Shown here: positions 7,594 to 12,512 of the stretch, piece after piece
Layout of the letters: every line of letters begins with the position of its first letter
How positions within the stretch are numbered: position 1 is the first letter of the stretch
Program-made: the position numbers and the translations under genes
Notes under the pieces: model-generated
What the model saw: the letters and a program-made list of their open reading frames with translations, nothing else
Databases searched by the model: none
What the model was told of the DNA's origin: nothing
Assembly: GCA_964415045.1 (NCBI GenBank)
Contig: CAYPZL010000170.1
Span: 1 to 12,512, forward strand
DNA length: 12,512 bases
Direction of reading: 5' to 3'
Source of the DNA: CAYPZL01 sp964415045
GTDB taxonomy: Bacteria > Planctomycetota > Phycisphaerae > Sedimentisphaerales > Anaerobacaceae

Positions 7594-7755
7594 ATGTGCT
7601 GTGATCGTATGCGAAACGGGGGCTGCCTTCTTGGCTCAGAGCTGCACGTCTGCATCTCGCGTCCGACCGGGGCAGTCTCGGTGTGGGTTTGGTCGGTTGG
7701 GTCCGTCGACGGACAAGGTGATAGAGCGAACATTTTGGAAACCGTTTCATCTTGA
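7594..7755 (+). CDS. Small ORF of 53 codons, hypothetical
   Basis: The ATG at 7594 has a textbook Shine-Dalgarno (GAGGAG, 7582-7587) six nucleotides upstream. The reading frame ends at a TGA whose last base is the first base of a strong terminator stem, as expected for a real transcript end. The product would start MCCDRMRNGGCLLGSELHVC and has four Cys in its first 20 residues. No membrane segment and no known domain are visible. GC at third positions is about 60%, lower than in the neighbouring genes, and the region also folds into several hairpins (7586-7600, 7701-7714), so a non-coding RNA is an equally fair reading. I do not recognise it. Confidence 0.3.
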   Translation: MCCDRMRNGGCLLGSELHVCISRPTGAVSVWVWSVGSVDGQGDRANILETVSS

Positions 7756-7790
7756 AGGGCTGCGAGAGTACGCGCAGCCCTTTATTTCTT
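7755..7790 (+). terminator. Strong rho-independent terminator
   Basis: AAGGGCTGCG (7755-7764) pairs perfectly with CGCAGCCCTT (7773-7782) across an 8-nt loop and leads into TTTATTTCTT. It shows that something upstream is transcribed on the plus strand, although no large gene is there. The stem is nearly the same as that of the terminator at 9204. Confidence 0.85.
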
Positions 7791-8094
7791 TCCCCTCCTG
7801 CCAATACGCATCGAAAAGGCGCCTCGCTCGCGGAAGCCACCGGGCAGACCTGCGATAGCGGCACGACAACGCCTTCCATATCGGGCGTGCGGTGTGCCTG
7901 CCGTTTTGATCGAGCCAACTCCAAACTCCAGGCTCGGCACTGCAAACGACAGAGCCGCCGGCCCTCGGCGAAAACGCGCGAAAAAAAGATCCGGCGCGTT
8001 GCTCTCAAATCCCCATAATCACGGGCTTCTGCGCCCGGGAAGGGGCCGGCGCGAGGAAATCTCGCCTCCGACGGTCCGGAACGGGCCGGCGGCA

Positions 8095-8123
8095 TTGACA
8101 TTTCCGCGCAAATACGATAAACT
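8095..8123 (+). promoter_or_regulatory. Strong sigma70-like promoter of the PAPG-type PEP-CTERM gene
   Basis: A perfect TTGACA (8095-8100), a 17-nt spacer and TAAACT (8118-8123, four of six matches). Transcription would start near 8130, giving the gene at 8417 an unusually long leader of about 287 nt. Confidence 0.6.
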
Positions 8124-8129
8124 CGGTAC

Positions 8130-8416
8130 TAATCATAGATGTCTGAGGGTACGACTGGGGTGGTTACAGATTTCCTTTTACGTCTCGCGGTGTTGTTGTC
8201 CACGTACGATTACGTGAAGGCCTGCCTGGCACGTTTCATGCGGACCCAGGTGACGTAGGCTGCCACGTGCGTCCGTGCGGTTGAGTCTCGGCGACGACAA
8301 CAATACGAAAGCGGACGGTCGAAAAACAATTGTTCGGGGTACAGCGCGTGCTGTTCGGCCCCGGTGGAGTGTGGGTGATAGAAACCAAAGTGGTGATGAA
8401 TTTGGGGGATCGATGT
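8130..8416 (+). other. Long structured 5' leader
   Basis: Between the predicted start and the ATG at 8417 lie several stems visible by eye. CACGTA-CGAT-TACGTG is at 8201-8216. A two-part stem joins GCCT (8220-8223) and CCTGG (8225-8229) to CCAGG (8246-8250) and AGGC (8257-8260). CGTCCG (8270-8275) pairs with CGGACG (8312-8317). CGGGG-T-ACAGC (8335-8345) pairs with GCTGT (8350-8354) and CCCCG (8359-8363). A short frame at 8139-8258 could encode 39 residues but has no ribosome site. I could not match the leader to a known riboswitch class. Confidence 0.4.
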
Positions 8417-9172
8417 ATGAAGAAACTGCTGTTTGTACTGACGATTTGTGTGTTGAGCGTAACGTCCGCTTGGGCCAACCCGGCCCCGGACGGCAGCAGC
8501 CCGCATTTGGGCGACTGGCCAGAGGATGCGGCGCGCAGCACGCATCAATTCTGGGACTTTGACGGTCCCTACCACTATTTTGCTGAGGACCAGCAGCCGG
8601 GCACCGACGTCATGCCGCCTCTGTACATGGGTGCGTACGAGTACTCGTTCAGTCCGGCGACGGAGACGAACAACGAGGGCACGACCAACGCCTTCGTCCA
8701 TGGCGTCCTCGCCGGTACGGAAGATGCCGCCGGCAACGTAGATCACTACATCGTGGCCGGTCAGGACGGTGTCATCGATGTCCTGCTGGAGATCAGCAAC
8801 TTCACCGGTGGCGACTGGAAAGAGGGTTGGGTATACCTCGATTTTGACGGCGACCTGGCCGGCGTCAACGTGCTGGGCCACAGCTCGGTCGTTCATGAGA
8901 GCCAGCTCATCTGGAACAGCGGTCCTTCCGGCGTAGCCACCTTCGGGTTCAAGATCTGGCCGAATCCCGATAAGGAAGACATCTTCTTCTCGATCCTGCC
9001 TCTGGGGCAGATCGACCCGACGCAAGGCGGAACGAGCGACTTCGTTGCTCCGGCATTGCGCTCGATCCACGTCGATACGATCTGCAATACCATCCCGGCT
9101 CCGGGCGCCCTGTTGCTCGGCGGCCTGGGCACGGGCCTGGTCGGCTGGTTCCGCCGACGCAGAGCTCTGTAA
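8417..9172 (+). CDS. Exported PEP-CTERM-type protein, PAPG variant, function unknown
   Basis: A 251-residue protein. The ATG at 8417 starts MKKLLFVLTI and is preceded by GGGGGAT at 8404-8410; the frame is open back to 8330 but that part is leader. The signal peptide covers 1-20 (cut after SAWA). The mature part has no domain I recognise. It is acidic and aromatic, with HQFWDFDGPYHYFAEDQQPG at 43-62 and predicted beta strands such as GVIDVLLEISNF and GWVYLDFDGDL, suggesting an extracellular beta-sandwich. The tail IPAPGALLLGGLGTGLVGWFRRRRAL has PAPG at 227-230, a glycine-rich hydrophobic helix and RRRR, the planctomycete form of the PEP-CTERM sorting signal. It should be cut by an exosortase-type enzyme encoded elsewhere and end up at the surface or in the matrix. 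It is a single-gene unit with its own promoter and terminator. Confidence 0.8.
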   Translation: MKKLLFVLTICVLSVTSAWANPAPDGSSPHLGDWPEDAARSTHQFWDFDGPYHYFAEDQQPGTDVMPPLYMGAYEYSFSPATETNNEGTTNAFVHGVLAGTEDAAGNVDHYIVAGQDGVIDVLLEISNFTGGDWKEGWVYLDFDGDLAGVNVLGHSSVVHESQLIWNSGPSGVATFGFKIWPNPDKEDIFFSILPLGQIDPTQGGTSDFVAPALRSIHVDTICNTIPAPGALLLGGLGTGLVGWFRRRRAL

Positions 9173-9203
9173 GAAAAGGAACTCGGCGAAAATACGTCTC
9201 TTG

Positions 9204-9238
9204 GGGCTGCGACCACCAGATCGCAGCCCTTTTTCTTT
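9204..9238 (+). terminator. Rho-independent terminator of the PAPG-type gene
   Basis: GGGCTGCGA (9204-9212) and TCGCAGCCC (9221-9229) form a perfect 9-bp stem with an 8-nt loop, followed by TTTTTCTTT (9230-9238). It lies 31 nt after the stop codon. Confidence 0.93.
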
Positions 9239-9817
9239 GCCCCATAGGCCCCAAAACCGGCTTCTGAGGCCAAAAAGAGCGATTCCTGTACCAACACCTC
9301 TGTGCCGGGCCTGTGGTCCCCCTTGTCTTGCCTGCCTGGGAGGGGCCGAAGCGCAAAAATTTTTTTATTTTCCCTTCAACATTTTGACGCTGACAAACGC
9401 CTTCTAACCACTGGGCAGTTATCCGGCCGATATGGGCCGTTCCAGAGAAACAGATCGATCGTCCCACAGCCGGGCGACGACGCCAGAATTAGAAAGGACT
9501 GCGCGTGTAGAGGGCGAAAGATGAGATCAGCGGCACTACCTGGATAGACAGGCACCAGGGCGAGAAACCCAAAGTGAGGTGCCTGCCCCCGTCCGGGGCC
9601 AAGAGAGGGAGAGGAAGCGAGACTATGGCCCGTGGATCGGACGGTATAAGCGAGACTGCTCTATCATAGGGGCAGTCTCTCGGAAAGTCAATAGTGAAAT
9701 TCTGCAATTGCCGATACGGCGATTTTCCCATGTTTCAGAGCCGGACCGCACGTCCCGGCGGCAACCCCGGCCCGACCGAACCCTAACATCCTACCTTACA
9801 AAGAGTTATAACCATAT
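9239..9817. other. Gene-free stretch with several hairpins
   Basis: No frame here has both a ribosome site and protein-like composition. Visible structure: an A5T7 run near 9356-9367; a stem CAGGCACC (9549-9556) with GGTGCCTG (9578-9585) holding an inner GGG/CCC pair; CCCC-GTCC-GGGG at 9587-9598; and GAGACTGC (9652-9659) with GCAGTCTC (9672-9679). The 10-mer AAGCGAGACT occurs twice (9615-9624 and 9648-9657), so two sites compete for the same GTCTC arm. A TTGACG at 9384-9389 has no convincing -10. Confidence 0.4.
9783..9812 (+). promoter_or_regulatory. Possible promoter of the 9818-9917 RNA
   Basis: CTAACA (9783-9788, four of six matches) and TATAAC (9807-9812, five of six) are 18 nt apart. 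Transcription would begin at about 9818, exactly where the 5' arm of a 9-bp stem starts. Confidence 0.4.
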
Positions 9818-9917
9818 CTGCCGGCGTTCATCTCCGGAGTCCCCCTGTCACGGGATTGCCCGACCACGTGTGCCGTCACAAGCGATCGGGTCAAAATTCG
9901 CCGGCAGCCCTTTTTTT
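9818..9917 (+). ncRNA. Candidate structured small RNA or attenuator
   Basis: CTGCCGGCG (9818-9826) is the exact complement of CGCCGGCAG (9899-9907). Inside are CCC/GGG around 9845-9854 and CCCGA (9859-9863) with TCGGG (9886-9890), the latter enclosing TGTG/CACA. The 3' end is CCC then T7 (9911-9917). A second, exclusive pairing is possible: GGG-A-TTGCC (9852-9860, one bulge) with GGCAGCCC (9903-9910), a stem that ends directly at the T-tract. Two exclusive stems before a T-run is how attenuators and riboswitches look. No known class is recognised. The next gene starts 370 nt downstream. Confidence 0.4.
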
Positions 9918-10171
9918 GCGAAATTCCGGCTACAACTGCGCAACCGTTTTCTTGCCCGTCCGAATGTTAGGCCGGAGCGGTCACTGCGCCGAATTTGTCC
10001 TTTTTTTCGCGCGCTCGAGGGACTTATGCGTCTATGTGAACGACGCGGCTGCCATCGCGGGCCTCGCAAAAGCCGTGCGGCAGGAACGCCGGACGTGAAA
10101 ATAGGAATGATGGAAACGGTCTCAGAACACCGCGGGTCGTCAGGCCGTCTCAAGTCCGGCAGACCCCGCCA
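9918..10171. other. Spacer without recognisable gene
   Basis: A second T7 run (10001-10007, in GTCCTTTTTTTCGCG) has only a 3-bp stem before it and is not a convincing terminator. I see no ribosome site or protein-like frame in this stretch. Confidence 0.35.
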
Positions 10172-10199
10172 TTGCACGTTGCCCGGGTTCTGATATGGT
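10172..10199 (+). promoter_or_regulatory. Possible extended -10 promoter of the ABC operon
   Basis: TTGCAC (10172-10177), a 16-nt spacer and TATGGT (10194-10199) preceded by TGA, which gives the extended -10 form TGnTATGGT. It would yield a leader of about 80 nt that contains the hairpin at 10245-10262. Confidence 0.4.
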
Positions 10200-10244
10200 A
10201 AAGTCAACCGTGTGTGACAAACCGGCAGGTACGGCAAGGCCCGA

Positions 10245-10262
10245 GCGGCCCTCCGGGGCCGC
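10245..10262 (+). promoter_or_regulatory. Stable C(UCCG)G hairpin in the leader of the ABC operon
   Basis: GCGGCCC (10245-10251), the loop TCCG and GGGCCGC (10256-10262) make a perfect 7-bp GC stem closed by C-G around a UNCG tetraloop, the most stable tetraloop type. It ends 22 nt before the ATG and just upstream of the ribosome site AAAGGTG. No T-tract follows. Confidence 0.5.
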
Positions 10263-10284
10263 AAACGCAGAAAGGTGCGTGTCC

Positions 10285-11205
10285 ATGGATGCAATCGTGT
10301 TGCGAAACATCACCAAAACCTTCGGCAAGACGGTTGCGGTAGCCGATCTTTCGCTCGCCGTTCCCCGGGGCACTGTGTACGGTTTTATCGGCCCCAACGG
10401 CTCCGGAAAGACCACCACCCTGCGGATGATCATGAACATTCTTTACCCCGATCGCGGCGAGATTGAGATCTTCGGAGAGCCGCTGCACGGGGCCTGCACC
10501 GACCGGCTCGGATATATGCCGGAGGAGCGCGGCCTCTACAAGCGGATGAAGGTTCGCGAGGTTCTGCGGTTCTATGGGGAGCTCAAAAGCGGCCGAAACG
10601 TCAAAGAAGACGTCGATCAGTGGCTCCGGAAGCTGGACCTGAACGGCTGGGCCAACAAGAAGGTGGAAACGCTCAGCAAAGGGATGAGCCAGAAGGTGCA
10701 GTTTATCGCGACCGTCGTCTCCCAGCCCGAAATCGTCATCCTCGACGAGCCGTTTGCCGGGCTCGATCCGGTGAACGCCGAGGTCATCAAGGACGCCGTC
10801 CTCGAACTGCAGGCCCGGGGCACGACCGTGATTTTCAGCACGCATGACATGAACGTCGCCGAGAAAATGTGCGATTTCATTTTCATGATCTCCAAAGGCA
10901 GGAAGGTCCTGGACGGGACGCTCAACGCGATCCAGGACACGTATGGCAGCGACACCATTCGCCTCCGCACGGAGAAGGGGGTCGCGGCCCTGCACGATTT
11001 GCCGGGCGTCGAGCGAGTCAACGATTTCGGCCAGGTGCAGGAGCTGCGGATGGCCGCCGATTGCGATGCGCAGGACGTTCTGGCGGTCGTCATGTCGCGC
11101 ACGCCCGTACGCAGCTTCGATATCGTCAAACCTTCGCTGCACGACATCTTCCTGAGAATCGCAGGTCCCCAGGCAAGGGAGGCGCACGATGCGCAAGACG
11201 CTTAG
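10285..11205 (+). CDS. ABC transporter ATP-binding protein, NatA/YhaQ-like
   Basis: A 306-residue ATPase subunit that would power an ABC-2 type exporter at the inner face of the membrane. The ATG at 10285 follows AAAGGTG and starts MDAIVLRNITKTFGKTVAV, the normal family start; an in-frame ATG at 10195 adds 30 residues that do not look like protein and cover a hairpin. Walker A is GPNGSGKT (36-43). The Q-loop region reads YMPEERGLYKRM (77-88), the form usual in the NatA/YhaQ group. The signature is LSKGMSQKVQ (130-139), Walker B with D-loop IVILDEPFAGLDP (150-162), and the switch histidine is H187 in STHDM. Residues 240-306 form the C-terminal domain found in this group. It overlaps the permease start by 17 nt, so the two are translationally coupled. 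The substrate (Na+, drug, peptide or lipid) cannot be told from sequence. Confidence 0.95.
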   Translation: MDAIVLRNITKTFGKTVAVADLSLAVPRGTVYGFIGPNGSGKTTTLRMIMNILYPDRGEIEIFGEPLHGACTDRLGYMPEERGLYKRMKVREVLRFYGELKSGRNVKEDVDQWLRKLDLNGWANKKVETLSKGMSQKVQFIATVVSQPEIVILDEPFAGLDPVNAEVIKDAVLELQARGTTVIFSTHDMNVAEKMCDFIFMISKGRKVLDGTLNAIQDTYGSDTIRLRTEKGVAALHDLPGVERVNDFGQVQELRMAADCDAQDVLAVVMSRTPVRSFDIVKPSLHDIFLRIAGPQAREAHDAQDA

Positions 11206-12505
11206 AATGGCCCGGCGCGAGTACAAGGCCGCGGTAAAGACCAAAGGTTTCATCATCGGCTTGATCCTGGCGCCGGTTTTCATGGGCGGGGGTCTGATCG
11301 CGTTCGCCGTCTTCAAGGACCGGGTGGACACGACCGACAAGACGGTGGCGGTGGTGGATCGCTCCGGCGTGGTCGCCGAGGCCCTGCTGGAGGCCGCCGA
11401 GCTTCGCAACAGCAAGGAAATCCACGACGAGGAAACGGGAAAGAAGATCAAACCCGCGTATTTCATCGAGGTCGTCGCACCCGACGAAACGGATCCGCAG
11501 GCCCAACGACTGCGGCTTTCCGACCGCGTGCGGCGTGGGGAGCTTCACGCCTTCCTGGAGATCGGCCCGGAGGTCGTGCACCCCGGCGAAGACGCAGAGG
11601 CGTCGCGCATCGCCTATCACGCCCGCAACGCCGCGATGGACGACGTGCGCCGCTGGATGGGCTGGCCGATCAACAATCAACTGCGTAAGCTCCGACTGGC
11701 GGACGCGGGCATCGACGAATCGCAGGTCAAGGACTTGTTCTTCTGGGCCAACGTGGAGGGACTCGGGCTCGTTTCCGTCGATCAGGCCAGCGGGACCATC
11801 CAGAAAGCCAAGCGTGCCAGTGAGATCGAAGCCATTGTGGTCCCGATCGTGATCATGATGCTTATGATGATGATGGTCATGATGAGCGTTCCCGGCATGC
11901 TTCACTCGGTGATGGAGGAAAAGACCCAGCGGATCGCCGAGGTGCTTCTGGGTTCGATCAAGCCGTTCGAGTTCATGATGGGCAAGCTGCTGGCCGGCAT
12001 CGCCGTCTCGCTCACCAGCTCGGCGGTCTACTTAATCGGAGGAATCCTCTACATCAGGCACATGGGATTCGCCGAGTACATCCCCTATCACGTGCTGCCG
12101 TGGTTCTTCTGCTACATGCTGCTGGCCATCATCATGCTGGGGGCGATGGCGGCGGCGCTGGGCTCGACGTGCAGCGAGGCCAAGGACGCCCAATCCCTGA
12201 CGTTCCCCGTGCTGATGCCCGCACTGATTCCCATGTTCATCTACTTTCCCGTCGTGAAGGAGCCGATGAGCCCGTTCGCCACGTGGATGTCGCTGGTGCC
12301 GCCCTTCACACCGCTGTTGATGTTGCTGCGACAGACCACACCGGCCGGCGTGCCCGTGTGGCAACCCGCCGTCGGGTTGATCGGCGTCATCGCATTCACC
12401 CTCCTGTTCGTCTGGGCGGGCGGACGCGTCTTCCGCGTGGCCATCCTCATGCAGGGAACGCCGCCCAGGCTGGGCAATATCATCCGCTGGGCCCTGCGCG
12501 GCTGA
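11189..12505 (+). CDS. ABC-2 type transporter permease, NatB/YhaP-like
   Basis: A 438-residue membrane subunit. The ATG at 11189 has AAGGGAGG 7 nt upstream and overlaps the ATPase gene. It has one N-terminal membrane helix (21-42), a large outside domain (44-212) and then a helical bundle, with helices at about 214-234, 264-289, 303-327, 336-354 and 391-411 and a possible short one near 366-383. The motif EEKTQRIAEVLLGSIKPFEFMMGKLLAG (243-270) is the cytoplasmic coupling segment typical of NatB-like permeases (COG1668). The first helix of the bundle is extraordinarily rich in methionine, with eight Met among residues 223-232. The frame closes with TGA and appears complete. It is the partner of the ATPase just upstream. 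No regulator or third subunit is visible before the window ends. Confidence 0.93.
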   Translation: MRKTLRMARREYKAAVKTKGFIIGLILAPVFMGGGLIAFAVFKDRVDTTDKTVAVVDRSGVVAEALLEAAELRNSKEIHDEETGKKIKPAYFIEVVAPDETDPQAQRLRLSDRVRRGELHAFLEIGPEVVHPGEDAEASRIAYHARNAAMDDVRRWMGWPINNQLRKLRLADAGIDESQVKDLFFWANVEGLGLVSVDQASGTIQKAKRASEIEAIVVPIVIMMLMMMMVMMSVPGMLHSVMEEKTQRIAEVLLGSIKPFEFMMGKLLAGIAVSLTSSAVYLIGGILYIRHMGFAEYIPYHVLPWFFCYMLLAIIMLGAMAAALGSTCSEAKDAQSLTFPVLMPALIPMFIYFPVVKEPMSPFATWMSLVPPFTPLLMLLRQTTPAGVPVWQPAVGLIGVIAFTLLFVWAGGRVFRVAILMQGTPPRLGNIIRWALRG

Positions 12506-12512
12506 CTCTATC

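Noticed and set aside
7550..8101. 183-codon minus-strand frame after the tRNA
   Set aside because: It crosses a strong plus-strand terminator, lacks a ribosome site and has no protein-like segments.
9579..10193. 204-codon plus-strand frame in the intergenic region
   Set aside because: Arg/Pro/Ser-rich composition, no ribosome site, no domain, and it runs through the T-tracts and hairpins of the candidate RNA.
10514..10555. Loss of the Q-loop glutamine in the ABC ATPase (MPEERGLY)
   Set aside because: This PEERGLY form is normal for the NatA/YhaQ branch, so it is not a defect.
11126..11905. Minus-strand frame with a striking His/Asp-rich start (HHDHHHHKHHDHD)
   Set aside because: It is the complement of the ATG repeat in the permease gene and has no start signal; not a metal chaperone.
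1..12512. CRISPR arrays, insertion sequences, integrases, attachment duplications next to the tRNA
   Set aside because: No regularly spaced repeats, no transposase or integrase-like protein, and no second copy of the tRNA 3' end seen in the window.

Overview
This 12.5 kb window looks like a chromosomal piece of a GC-rich planctomycete, most likely of the Phycisphaerae/Sedimentisphaerales type. The grounds are two exported proteins with PEP-CTERM-type tails (one PEP, one PAPG variant followed by a hydrophobic helix and RRRR), a Tat-exported sugar-isomerase-like lipoprotein beside a PL11 rhamnogalacturonan lyase, and a membrane protein with a T2SG-like C-terminal motif common in that phylum. 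The assignment is inferred from gene content only; no phylogenetic marker is present apart from one tRNA.

Layout. (a) 91-978, plus strand: a secreted IdeS/Mac-like (C66-type) papain-fold cysteine peptidase with a PEP-CTERM anchor. (b) 979-1456: a 478 bp convergent gap with no gene. (c) 4819-1457, minus strand: a two-gene unit from a good promoter (-35 TTGAAT, 17 nt, -10 TAGTAT), first a Tat lipoprotein related to L-fucose isomerase (COG2407-like), then a PL11 rhamnogalacturonan lyase. (d) 7014-5018, minus strand: a PadR-family repressor followed 26 nt later by a one-pass membrane protein whose N-terminus resembles the HAAS domain usually paired with PadR regulators. Repeated TATGCA boxes lie in the PadR promoter region. 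(e) 7295-7379, plus strand: tRNA-Ser(UGA) with its own promoter. (f) 7380-8416: gene-poor, but with transcription signals. A TTGACA box, a 9-bp hairpin, a 53-codon small ORF with a strong Shine-Dalgarno and an excellent intrinsic terminator are followed by a strong promoter and a long, hairpin-rich leader. (g) 8417-9172, plus strand: a PAPG-type PEP-CTERM protein with a near-perfect terminator. (h) 9239-10284: about 1 kb without a credible gene, holding several hairpins and a candidate ~100-nt structured RNA or attenuator (9818-9917) with promoter-like boxes and a T7 tract. (i) 10285-12505, plus strand: an overlapping ATPase-permease pair of the NatA/NatB (ABC-2) export type.

How the genes relate. 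Units (a), (c) and (g) make exported proteins and suit a polysaccharide- and protein-degrading surface lifestyle. Unit (d) is a typical self-contained PadR/membrane-effector module. Unit (i) is a stand-alone exporter. No CRISPR array, insertion sequence, integrase, phage gene or toxin-antitoxin pair was seen. The most interesting unexplained material is RNA-scale: the small transcription unit after the tRNA, the long structured leader of the PAPG protein, the switch-like structure at 9818-9917, and near-identical terminator stems at separate loci.
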